Shown here one piece after another: positions 1-6,148 of a stretch of 14,080 bases of DNA (positions are counted from its first letter, which is position 1; the number at the start of each line of letters is the position of its first letter). The notes beneath the pieces were generated by a model that saw only the letters and a list, made by a program, of their open reading frames with translations, searched no databases and was not told where the DNA came from. Source of the stretch: Chloroflexia bacterium (lineage in GTDB: Bacteria > Chloroflexota > Chloroflexia > Thermomicrobiales > UBA6265); NCBI GenBank assembly GCA_013696265.1, contig JACCYX010000269.1, positions 1 to 14,080 of the forward strand. The letters are read 5' to 3'. A program made the position numbers and the translations under genes.

Positions 1-2
1 GC

Positions 3-500
3 GCGGTCGATAGCGATGGCGATGGCATCGCCGACGAGTTCGATCCCGATGACGACAACGACGGCGTCGCCGATGACCAGGAAGGAAGCGGCGGCGCGTC
101 CGAGCCCGACATCCTCGATCCCGGCAAAGACTCGGATGGCGACGGCATCTCCAATGTCCTCGACCCCGATGACAACAACAATGCCGGCACCGACGAGAAC
201 GACCCGACATCGTTCCCGCCTTCGAACAACGGCGGCGGTTCGTCGAACCCGCCGGACACCAGTGGCGGCTCGTCGAACCCACCGGCAGAGGCCGGCACCT
301 CAGCCTCGACCTCGCGACCCATCGCGCAACCCGCCGCGGCCGATGACTCGGGGTACTTCGTCCAGGCACTCCCGGTGACAGGTGCGGGTTCGGAGCCTGA
401 CCGGCCGGAGCCGCACGTGGTACTCGGGGTCCTGGCGACCGCGCTTTGGCTTGCCAGTTTCCAGACGCGGAATCGCAATCGTCGATGGGCTCACGGCTGA
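3..500 (+). CDS. C-terminal part of a cell-wall-anchored protein with Ca-binding (thrombospondin type 3-like) repeats and an LPVTG sorting signal
   Basis: The frame is open from the left edge, so the start lies outside the window; 165 residues are visible. Residues 3-25 and 44-60 hold Asp-rich DSDGDG-type repeats like the calcium-binding thrombospondin type 3 / EF-hand-like repeats of secreted proteins. A Ser/Gly/Pro/Asn-rich linker follows (about 68-105). The end has the three parts of a sortase signal: LPVTG at residues 123-127 (bases 369-383), a hydrophobic stretch about 137-152 (VVLGVLATALWLASF), and an Arg-rich tail (RNRNRR). By family knowledge a sortase would cleave between T and G and attach the protein to the wall. 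The hydrophobic segment is short and separated from LPVTG by a charged piece, so membrane retention without sorting is possible. What the missing N-terminus does is unknown. The strong hairpin 60 bp downstream probably ends the transcript. Confidence 0.75.
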   Translation, partial: AVDSDGDGIADEFDPDDDNDGVADDQEGSGGASEPDILDPGKDSDGDGISNVLDPDDNNNAGTDENDPTSFPPSNNGGGSSNPPDTSGGSSNPPAEAGTSASTSRPIAQPAAADDSGYFVQALPVTGAGSEPDRPEPHVVLGVLATALWLASFQTRNRNRRWAHG

Positions 501-560
501 CGATTCATCCGGAACCCCACCTCAGCCTTGCGTCGGCGACCGCTTCTCATCCCGGCCGGG

Positions 561-601
561 GGCTTGAATTCTTGTTGTTGACGACAACAAGAATTCAAGC
601 C
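561..601 (+). terminator. Perfect 18-bp hairpin, probable terminator of the LPVTG gene
   Basis: Bases 561-578 pair perfectly with 584-601 around the 5-base loop TGACG. The stem is unusually A/T-rich for this DNA and contains GAATTC in both arms. No real T-run follows (ATCCTTTGTG), so it is not a textbook intrinsic terminator. A role as an operator or mRNA 3'-end stabiliser is also possible. Its position 60 bp after the stop codon favours a 3'-end role. Confidence 0.55.
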
Positions 602-609
602 ATCCTTTG

Positions 610-731
610 TGTCCGTACATAAGGAAAATGATCTGATTCAAACGGTCTTTAGGCTCAGGTCGATGAGCGGGGAGCGATACCGGCACCTTGCGACAACACC
701 AGGCGGGCATCTTGTCAGCAATGTACGGACA
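610..731. repeat. Inverted pair of an 11-bp motif, TGTCCGTACAT / ATGTACGGACA
   Basis: Bases 610-620 (TGTCCGTACAT) are exactly the reverse complement of 721-731, with 100 bases between. The right copy overlaps the proposed -35 region of the bactofilin promoter, which suggests a pair of operator sites. Read as terminal inverted repeats they would instead bound a 122-bp MITE-like insert, but no clear target duplication flanks them. Confidence 0.45.
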
Positions 732-754
732 TATTTGGCAGATACGTGTATACT
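726..754 (+). promoter_or_regulatory. Likely sigma-70-type promoter for the bactofilin genes
   Basis: CGGACA (726-731) and TATACT (749-754) are separated by 17 bases. The -10 box is good and the -35 box is weak. Transcription would start near 761 and give a leader of about 170 bases before the GTG at 931. The -35 lies within the repeated ATGTACGGACA motif, consistent with repression or activation at this site. Confidence 0.4.
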
Positions 755-930
755 CGGATGGAAGGACGTGTAGCGCACTACTATGGTGTGTCGAGCGGGC
801 GCTCTCGTATCCTGGTTGCCTGGTGTTCAGGCGCAATTTCGCTCCGCGACGGGTTGAATCGTGGGGATCGTACGTATTGCTCAGCTCGCGCGGGCCTCCC
901 GTGGCACCAGCAGCTTGAGGAGGTGGCAAC

Positions 931-1614
931 GTGGTCTTCCGCCGAGACAACAAGGTCGACTCGTTTCAACGCCAGATGAGTGCGCTCCGAAATCAGCTGG
1001 GGAGCACCGGCGACGAGCTAGACGATGCACGGGACGATATGCCGGAACTCGATGACGATCAATTCAGGAACGATGACGCCTACCGCAACCAGGCCAACGC
1101 CACCGGGAGCGACCAGGATTCCAGCGCCTACAGCTTCGGGTCCTATCCTCCCCAGGCGGGAGAATCGGCCTCCGGCGTGACGCCGGTGGCCAATCCGGTC
1201 ATTCCGGAGATGCCGGCCGCCGACGGGCTCATCAGCGTCGTGGCCAGGGATGCAAACTGGAAAGGCGACATCAACTCCGAAACCAGTGTCCATGTCTTCG
1301 GCCGGATCGAAGGCACCCTGACCGCCCGTGAGGATGTCTGGATTGCGGAGGGCGCGGAGGTCAACGCCACGATCACCGCCCAGCGCGTGATCGTGGCGGG
1401 AACCGCCAGCGGCAGCGTGAATGCGTCTGGCCGCTTCGAGGCGCTTCCGACCGGCCGGATCTCGGCCGACATTTCCTCGCCGATTTCGGTCGTGCACGAA
1501 GGTGCGACGATCAACGGGAACTTCCGCGCCGGCGGCGACGCCAATGGCGATGCCCGGTCTGACCGGGCGGGTGCGGCGTCCGTCATTCAACGTCGCGCGC
1601 GCACCGCATCCTGA
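931..1614 (+). CDS. Bactofilin family protein with a disordered N-terminal region
   Basis: Bactofilins are cytoskeletal proteins that polymerise without nucleotide through a right-handed beta-helix and often scaffold cell-wall enzymes at the membrane. This 227-residue protein has a polar, probably disordered N-terminal part (1-97, rich in D, N, S and Q). The bactofilin core spans about 100-199, with short repeating hydrophobic strands such as VHVFGRIEGTLTAREDVWIA and VIVAGTASGSV. A basic tail follows. The start is GTG at 931, preceded by TGAGGAGGT at 916-924 at good spacing. A second bactofilin begins 46 bp after its stop, so the two are probably co-transcribed. The N-terminal extension is longer than in minimal bactofilins and may carry a partner- or membrane-binding region. 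Family assignment is confident; the particular cellular role is not known. Confidence 0.85.
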   Translation: MVFRRDNKVDSFQRQMSALRNQLGSTGDELDDARDDMPELDDDQFRNDDAYRNQANATGSDQDSSAYSFGSYPPQAGESASGVTPVANPVIPEMPAADGLISVVARDANWKGDINSETSVHVFGRIEGTLTAREDVWIAEGAEVNATITAQRVIVAGTASGSVNASGRFEALPTGRISADISSPISVVHEGATINGNFRAGGDANGDARSDRAGAASVIQRRARTAS

Positions 1615-1660
1615 GCCGGGCCCGGCCGGGCAACTTCGTCACGTTCAAGGAGCACCCATC

Positions 1661-2260
1661 ATGTCCATGCGTACGTACGATGCGGCGAGCTACGCCTCCC
1701 AAGGCGACTACCAAGCGACCAGCGGCCAGGAGGACTCGGTTAGCGTGTTCGACCGCTATTCGATCTTCGATGGCACCTTCAACCTCACCCGCGACCTGCG
1801 CGTCGAAGGCCAGGTCAAGGGCACCATCAATTGCAAGGGCACGCTCTACGTCGCGCACGGGGCCACCGTCGACGCCGTGATCGAGGCGGAAAACATCACG
1901 GTCGCCGGTGACCTCGAAGGCGAAGTCAATTGCCGGGGCAAGATGCAAATCCTCGAAAGCGGCAAGGTCAAGGGCAAGATCACGACCGGCACCCTGGTTG
2001 TCAACGAGGGCGCTTTCTATGAAGGCCAGTTGGTGATGGAGTCTGGCGATCAGTCGTTTGGCACGGTGACGCCGCGCGCCGCGCGCGTGCGGTCCGCCAC
2101 GCCATCCGTCTCGACCGGCACGGCGAATCCGGCACCCACTGATCCCCCGGTCATCGGCGGCGCAACCGGCGGCAACACGTTTATCCGCCGTTTTGGCGGC
2201 CAGGAACAGACCTGGGATTCCGGTGATGACGATGGCGCGTCGCAGCCGCCGTCGTCCTGA
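1661..2260 (+). CDS. Second bactofilin family protein
   Basis: This 199-residue protein has a short N-terminal tail, the bactofilin beta-helix core at about 34-128, and a flexible Pro/Thr/Gly-rich C-terminal tail. The core shows the expected repeats, for example LRVEGQVKGTINCKGTLYVA, ITVAGDLEGEVNCRG and KVKGKITTGTLVV. ATG 1661 is chosen because AAGGA at 1647-1651 sits at proper spacing and the frame upstream overlaps the first bactofilin. The core is closer to the family consensus than that of its neighbour. Paired bactofilins commonly co-assemble, so a mixed filament is plausible but inferred. Confidence 0.9.
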   Translation: MSMRTYDAASYASQGDYQATSGQEDSVSVFDRYSIFDGTFNLTRDLRVEGQVKGTINCKGTLYVAHGATVDAVIEAENITVAGDLEGEVNCRGKMQILESGKVKGKITTGTLVVNEGAFYEGQLVMESGDQSFGTVTPRAARVRSATPSVSTGTANPAPTDPPVIGGATGGNTFIRRFGGQEQTWDSGDDDGASQPPSS

Positions 2261-2616
2261 CGGCGCGTGGCGGTCATGGCCTCCGTGGCCTGCCTTTCGA
2301 TCACGTTTCCTTGGGCGGAGGTCCGAAAGGAGCGTGCTATACTCCAGATCGCTCCTCGACACCGCGATGTGACGCAGTTTGAGCATCCCGAGAACCATCG
2401 ATTGGGCCAGAGGCGAGACGCGAAATCAGCGATGTTCGCTCAAAGTCATGTCCTTGGACCAGCCCTCGCCCGTGCGAGGTTGTTGAGATGTCGGGATAGG
2501 TCAGGAAATCCGTCGTCGCCGCCGGGTTGGAGACTTTCGGCAACCAGCTTGAGGTGCTGAAAAGCCCCCGTTTAGAGATAGCAGGTCGAGCCCACGTGAA
2601 ATTGCCAAACTTCTCA
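2261..2616. other. Intergenic stretch and probable long leader before the SH3-domain gene
   Basis: No independent gene is supported. It contains a likely extended -10 promoter (2335-2343) and a small hairpin (2464-2469 with 2474-2479, loop CCGT). The downstream reading frame is open from TTG 2527 and also offers GTG 2596, so part of this stretch could be translated. No terminator with a T-run is visible after the second bactofilin. Confidence 0.45.
2335..2343 (+). promoter_or_regulatory. Likely extended -10 promoter for the SH3-domain gene
   Basis: TGCTATACT matches the extended -10 form TG-N-TATAAT. No good -35 is visible at 17 bases; TTGGGC at 2311-2316 is 21 bases away. The same TG-N-TAT pattern occurs before rpsB and frr. 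Confidence 0.4.
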
Positions 2617-3462
2617 ATGAGCGGATTCTTCGAATCGCGGCAACCGCGATTGGCCTTGGCGCCCGCGGCGGGCGGCGCTGGTGGCGCCAGTTTCGACGCC
2701 CGGCCAGATCGTGGCGGCGCCATGATGTTCGCCAGCGGGTCGGACGATGACGGCTCCGGTGGTTACGACGACGACGTTCCGTACGAGGATCCTCCCCAGA
2801 GTACGCGGCGCGCGCCGGGCGCCCAGCGTGGCGGGTCAGGCAACGGCGGCTCCGGAGGCGGCGGGCGGCAACGGTCGGTGCAGTTCCAGCCGGAAGAGCG
2901 TTACTGGACCGAGTACCTCCGCATTGCCCTGCCAATCATCGGGCTCCTGCTCATGATCGGCCTCTTCTGGTATTGGGCGTCGCAGCTGGCCGGCAACGGC
3001 AACGGCGGCGATGAGCCAGAGCCGACCACCACCGCGGGCGCGGTCGACATGATCACGCCGCCGCCATCGACCCCGCAGCCGACCGAGCCGATCCTGGAGC
3101 AATCGACGCAGCCGCCGGCCGAGGCCCCGGCCTCACCTCCGGCCGATCAGGCGCCCGTCGATGACGGCGCGGTTGAGGAAGAGGTTCCCGCCGACGATGG
3201 CGCGGTCGAAGAGGACCCGGCGGCGGAAACCGGCGGGTTCGCGATCGGCGATTCAGTCCTCATCAACGACGACGGCGTCAACATGCGCGACGCCGCGACG
3301 ACGGTTGATAGCACAGTCATCGACACCCTCGACACTAATGCCGTGCTGACGATCCAGAGCGGCCCATTCGAGGCGGATGGGTACGTTTGGTGGGAAGTGC
3401 TGGTCGAAGAGACAAACGAAATCGGCTTCGTCGCCGAGGACTTCTTCGACCCCTCCGAATAG
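2617..3462 (+). CDS. Single-pass membrane protein with an extracytoplasmic SH3-like domain
   Basis: From ATG 2617 the protein has 281 residues. It has a Gly/Asp/Arg-rich cytoplasmic region (1-100), one transmembrane helix at about 103-121 (ALPIIGLLLMIGLFWYW), and a Pro/Thr/Glu linker with a near-duplicate DDGAVEEE/DDGAVEED. A bacterial SH3-like domain at about 207-281 ends it, with the typical VNMRDAATT, YVWWEVL and IGFVAEDF segments. Such domains often bind peptidoglycan or position envelope proteins, so the C-terminus should face outside. The start is uncertain: the frame stays open from TTG 2527, with GTG 2596 and ATG 2721 as alternatives. None has a strong ribosome-binding site (2596 has AGG and GAG upstream). 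It follows the bactofilins, fitting an envelope role, but has its own promoter and terminator. Confidence 0.75.
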   Translation: MSGFFESRQPRLALAPAAGGAGGASFDARPDRGGAMMFASGSDDDGSGGYDDDVPYEDPPQSTRRAPGAQRGGSGNGGSGGGGRQRSVQFQPEERYWTEYLRIALPIIGLLLMIGLFWYWASQLAGNGNGGDEPEPTTTAGAVDMITPPPSTPQPTEPILEQSTQPPAEAPASPPADQAPVDDGAVEEEVPADDGAVEEDPAAETGGFAIGDSVLINDDGVNMRDAATTVDSTVIDTLDTNAVLTIQSGPFEADGYVWWEVLVEETNEIGFVAEDFFDPSE

Positions 3463-3483
3463 CACCAAGCGTAACCGCACCCC

Positions 3484-3525
3484 GACAACGCCCGGAGCCA
3501 ATTGGCTCCGGGCGTTGTTGCGTTT
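3484..3525 (+). terminator. Strong intrinsic terminator after the SH3-domain gene
   Basis: Bases 3486-3517 form a perfect palindrome: a 14-bp GC-rich stem (CAACGCCCGGAGCC with its complement) around the loop AATT, extended by one A:T pair and one wobble. TTGCGTTT follows. It lies about 22 bp after the stop codon and isolates this gene from rpsB. Confidence 0.85.
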
Positions 3526-3629
3526 CAGCCGTCATCACCCGCACGCCGCGCCGAATCTATCCCATCACCGGTCCCCTCCATCTCCGGCCAGGACGTGATC
3601 GCCCTGAATGTCCGCCGCCAGTCACGAAA

Positions 3630-3638
3630 TGGTATGCT
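3630..3638 (+). promoter_or_regulatory. Likely extended -10 promoter of rpsB
   Basis: TGGTATGCT fits the extended -10 pattern TG-N-TATAAT. The -35 region is not recognisable, which extended -10 promoters tolerate. A start near 3645 would give an rpsB leader of about 130 bases. Confidence 0.45.
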
Positions 3639-3643
3639 TAACG

Positions 3644-3673
3644 CGGCCCGGCAACCGCCAGGCCGTTTATTTT
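3644..3673 (+). promoter_or_regulatory. Terminator-like hairpin with a T-rich tail in the rpsB leader
   Basis: CGGCC (3644-3648) pairs with GGCCG (3661-3665). Inside, CGG (3649-3651) pairs with CCG (3655-3657), with a 3-base bulge. TTTATTTT follows directly at 3666-3673. This resembles an intrinsic terminator placed at the start of the rpsB transcript. It could be an attenuator or a 5' stabilising stem; which one is not known. Confidence 0.4.
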
Positions 3674-3776
3674 GCACGCGCCGCGACTGAGTCTGGTGTG
3701 CCAGGATCGCGAAAGCGGCCCGGTTCAGGCTCGGGATGACCGGTGCGGAAGCACAACACACCAAAAGGACAGGTCC

Positions 3777-4619
3777 ATGTCACAAGCCACGGAAGCACGC
3801 AATCCGCGTGTCAGCCTCAGGGCGCTGCTCGAAGCCGGCGTCCACTTCGGTCACCAGAAGAACCGCTGGAACCCGAAGATGAAGCCGTTTATCTTCAGCG
3901 AACGCAACGGCATTCACATCCTGGATCTTCAGCAAACGGTTCCCCTCCTCGAACGGGCCCACGAACTCGTCAGCGAGATCACGGCCAAGGGTGGACACAT
4001 TCTCTTCGTCGGCACCAAGAAGCAGGCCCAGGAAATCGTCCAGACGGAAGCCGAGCGCAGCGGTCAGTTCTACGTCAACCGGCGCTGGCTCGGTGGCACG
4101 CTGACCAACTTCGTCACCATTCGCCAGCGGCTTCGTCACCTCAAGAGCCTGATCGCGGAAAGCGAAAGCGGCGACTGGAATTACCTGCCCAAGCAGGAAG
4201 CGGCCAAGAAGCAACTCGAACTGGACAAGCTGCAACGCACCCTGGGCGGCATGCGCGAAATGACCTCGCTGCCCGGCGCCATCTTCATCATCGACCCGAA
4301 GCGCGAGCACTTGGCCGTGCATGAAGCCCAGCGGCTCGGCATCACCACCATCGCGATGGTCGATTCCAACACCGATCCGGGTCCGATCGACATCGTATTG
4401 CCCGCCAACGACGACGCGATCCGGTCGGTGCGGTTGATTACGGCGGGGATCTCCCAGGCCGCGATCAACGGGCGGCTCGAGCGCGAGAGCGTCACCGGCG
4501 AGGATTCGGGATTCGCCGAGCAGGTGGCCTCGACCGACGACCTCTTCGGCAGCGCCGAAACCGGCAAGCCGGACGAAGAGACGATGACCGCCGCGGCCCC
4601 GGCCCGCGCGGACGCCTAG
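3777..4619 (+). CDS. rpsB: 30S ribosomal protein S2
   Basis: S2 is a structural protein of the small ribosomal subunit, needed for S1 docking in many bacteria. The 280-residue product carries the family signatures: LLEAGVHFGHQKNRWNPKM near the N-terminus, the FVGTKKQAQ segment, YVNRRWLGGTLTNF, and the late IDPKREHLAVHEAQRLGI and VDSNTDPGPIDIVLPANDDA segments. The last 45 residues form an acidic, low-complexity tail, as is common in S2. ATG 3777 is chosen because the conserved N-terminus begins just after it and AAAAGGA lies at 3762-3768. The frame stays open upstream but without homology. tsf follows after 195 bp. Confidence 0.97.
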   Translation: MSQATEARNPRVSLRALLEAGVHFGHQKNRWNPKMKPFIFSERNGIHILDLQQTVPLLERAHELVSEITAKGGHILFVGTKKQAQEIVQTEAERSGQFYVNRRWLGGTLTNFVTIRQRLRHLKSLIAESESGDWNYLPKQEAAKKQLELDKLQRTLGGMREMTSLPGAIFIIDPKREHLAVHEAQRLGITTIAMVDSNTDPGPIDIVLPANDDAIRSVRLITAGISQAAINGRLERESVTGEDSGFAEQVASTDDLFGSAETGKPDEETMTAAAPARADA

Positions 4620-4663
4620 CACGCATTGCATTGGAGTTGATGGATCGAGATTCATGTACGGTT

Positions 4664-4699
4664 GCGGCAGCGGAGCGATGCTTGCTCCGCCCGTGCCGC
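4664..4699 (+). promoter_or_regulatory. Two-part hairpin in the rpsB-tsf intergenic region
   Basis: Inner stem GCGGAGC (4670-4676) with GCTCCGC (4684-4690), loop GATGCTT. Outer stem GCGGCA (4664-4669) with TGCCGC (4694-4699), three-base bulge on the right side. Thirteen pairs in total and no T-run after it, so it is more likely a structured spacer, processing site or regulatory element than a terminator. Confidence 0.45.
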
Positions 4700-4745
4700 G
4701 CAACACTGATCGCCGCTTTCTTGCATCCAGATAGGGGAGGCCCTC

Positions 4746-4799
4746 GTGACTAACCCGGGCCAGGTCCATCGCCCCGAACCGCACGACGACGCACAATGA
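4746..4799 (+). CDS. Possible 17-codon leader ORF upstream of tsf
   Basis: GTG 4746 is preceded at 5 bases by AGGGGAGG (4733-4740), one of the better ribosome-binding sites in the window. The ORF encodes about 17 residues (MTNPGQVHRPEPHDDAQ) and ends at TGA 4797-4799, 15 bases before the tsf start and just before its GAGGAA site. This arrangement suits translational coupling or a leader peptide. The sequence has no recognised family and could be chance, since the support is only the site and the spacing. Confidence 0.3.
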   Translation: MTNPGQVHRPEPHDDAQ

Positions 4800-4814
4800 A
4801 GTGAGGAAACACCT

Positions 4815-5378
4815 ATGGCCGTCACTACCGAACAGGTCCGCGCCCTTCGCGAAAAGACCGGCGCCGGCATCATGGATAGCAAACGCGCGCTGGAGGAAGC
4901 CGGAGGCGATCTCACCAAGGCGACCGAGGTCCTCCGCCAGCAGGGGCTCGCCCGCGCCGGCAAGAAATCCGATCGCAGCACCCTCCAGGGGCTGGTCGAG
5001 CCCTACATCCACGGCGGCGGCCGGATCGGCGCACTGGTCGAGATTAATTGCGAAACCGATTTCGTGGCCCGCACGCCCGATTTCCAGGCGCTTGCCCACG
5101 ATGTCGCGATGCAGATCGCCGCAATCCCGCCGCGCTATGTCGCCGTCGCCGACATCCCGGACGCCGACTTTGCGGCCTTGGAGAAGGAGTTCGGCAGCCG
5201 CGACGAGGCACTCAAGCAAGTCGTCCTCCTGGACCAGACCTTCATCAAGGACGCCAAGAAGACGATCAACGATCTCATCAAGGAAGGCATCTCCAAGCTG
5301 GGCGAGAACATCGTTGTCCGTCGCTTCTCCCGGTTCGAACTCGGGGCCGGCGCGGGTGACGAAAGCAAGACCGCCTGA
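4815..5378 (+). CDS. tsf: Translation elongation factor Ts, short form
   Basis: EF-Ts is the guanine nucleotide exchange factor for EF-Tu. The 187-residue protein is the short form, as in Thermus and several other phyla, rather than the roughly 280-residue enterobacterial form. The N-terminal UBA-like module has LREKTGAGIMDSKRAL (11-26), GDLTKATEVLRQQGLA (31-46) and the KKSDR segment. The core has the EF-Tu-contacting TDFVAR motif (81-86). The C-terminus keeps the FIKDAKKTINDLIKE helix. GAGGAA at 4802-4807 supports the start. It probably shares the rpsB transcript, and a terminator follows within 13 bp. Normally pyrH would be next, but it is absent here. Confidence 0.96.
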   Translation: MAVTTEQVRALREKTGAGIMDSKRALEEAGGDLTKATEVLRQQGLARAGKKSDRSTLQGLVEPYIHGGGRIGALVEINCETDFVARTPDFQALAHDVAMQIAAIPPRYVAVADIPDADFAALEKEFGSRDEALKQVVLLDQTFIKDAKKTINDLIKEGISKLGENIVVRRFSRFELGAGAGDESKTA

Positions 5379-5390
5379 TTCCCGAATCCA

Positions 5391-5421
5391 GCGCCGCTTC
5401 CTGACCGGAAGCGGCGCTTTC
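5391..5421 (+). terminator. Intrinsic terminator after tsf
   Basis: GCGCCGCTTCC (5391-5401) pairs perfectly with 5407-5417 over the loop TGACC, followed by TTTC. It ends the rpsB-tsf unit exactly where pyrH would usually be read. Confidence 0.8.
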
Positions 5422-5484
5422 GTGTGTCCGCCAGCCGGGACACCGCGATCGATCGTGGGATAGAGAGCGATTACCCCGGAACTT

Positions 5485-5493
5485 TGGTATCCT
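5485..5493 (+). promoter_or_regulatory. Likely extended -10 promoter of frr-uppS-cdsA
   Basis: TGGTATCCT matches the extended -10 form and closely resembles TGGTATGCT before rpsB. No clear -35. It lies between the tsf terminator and frr, where a new promoter is needed. Predicted leader is about 90 bases. Confidence 0.4.
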
Positions 5494-5588
5494 CAACGAG
5501 ACCTGTTGCCTGACTCCCACTCGCCGCGGCCGCAACAGCCATCCCCGATGGGTTACGGTGACCGACGTTCACTGGAAAGGACCGCCCC

Positions 5589-6146
5589 TTGATCGCGGAC
5601 ATTCTCAAGGACACGGAGTCGCGGATGCGCAAGGCCATGGACGCACTGCACCATCATCTCGAATCGGTGCGCACGGGCCGGGCCTCGCCATCGCTCGTCG
5701 AACGCATCCATGTCGATTACTACGGGGCCTCGACCCCGCTGAACCAGCTTGCCGGCATCTCGGTTCCGGAATCCCGCCTGATCGTGATCCAGCCGTGGGA
5801 TCGCGGGAGCATCGGCCCGATCGAAAAGGCGATCATGCAATCGGACCTCGGCCTCAATCCCAACAACGACGGCCAGGTGATCCGGATCGCCATTCCCATG
5901 CTGACCGAAGAGCGGCGCAAGCAGATGGTCAAGGTGGTTCACGGCACAACCGAGGAAAGCAAGGTGGCGGTGCGCAATATTCGCCGCGATGCGATCTCCC
6001 AAACCAAGGACCTCGCCAACAAGAAGGAAATCTCCGAAGACGATGAGCGACGCGCCAGCCAGGAAGTGGAGACGCTCAGCAAGAAGTACGTCGACGAGGC
6101 GGACAAGATCGGCAAGGCCAAGGAGCAGGAAGTTCTCGAGGTCTAG
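5589..6146 (+). CDS. frr: Ribosome recycling factor
   Basis: RRF works with EF-G to split the post-termination ribosome. The 185 residues match the usual length. Diagnostic segments are SVRTGRASPSLVERI (26-40), YYGASTPLNQLAGISVPE (44-61), the IQPWD core, IEKAIMQSDLGLNP (78-91), IPMLTEERRKQMVK (102-115) and VRNIRRDA (128-135). The long helices flanking the tip domain are intact. The start is TTG 5589, preceded by GGAAAGGA ending at 5581; this places the usual RRF N-terminus (IADILKDTE) correctly. uppS starts 2 bp after the stop, so the two are translationally coupled. Confidence 0.96.
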   Translation: MIADILKDTESRMRKAMDALHHHLESVRTGRASPSLVERIHVDYYGASTPLNQLAGISVPESRLIVIQPWDRGSIGPIEKAIMQSDLGLNPNNDGQVIRIAIPMLTEERRKQMVKVVHGTTEESKVAVRNIRRDAISQTKDLANKKEISEDDERRASQEVETLSKKYVDEADKIGKAKEQEVLEV

Positions 6147-6148
6147 CC

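Larger units (their letters stand above)
501..930. other. Non-coding stretch between the LPVTG gene and the first bactofilin
   Basis: No convincing gene is present on either strand. It holds a perfect hairpin (561-601), two inverted copies of an 11-bp motif (610-620 and 721-731), a likely promoter (726-754) and a leader of about 170 bases before the bactofilin start. It is visibly richer in A/T than the genes around it, especially 561-640. Confidence 0.6.

Noticed and set aside
783..857. 24-codon ATG frame in the bactofilin leader
   Set aside because: No ribosome-binding site at the ATG and no recognisable product.
522..953. 143-codon frame on the minus strand across the intergenic region
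   Set aside because: It runs through the perfect hairpin and the bactofilin promoter, overlaps the bactofilin start, has no family resemblance and an irregular composition.
1421..1660. Upstream extension of the second bactofilin
   Set aside because: The added residues overlap the first bactofilin in another frame and look like shadow sequence; ATG 1661 has a ribosome-binding site.
3672..3776. Upstream extension of rpsB
   Set aside because: The 35 extra codons have no S2 homology and would cover the leader; AAAAGGA precedes ATG 3777.
3780..5219. 479-codon open frame antisense to rpsB and tsf
   Set aside because: It is the GC-rich shadow of two certain genes and also crosses their spacer; no domain is recognisable.
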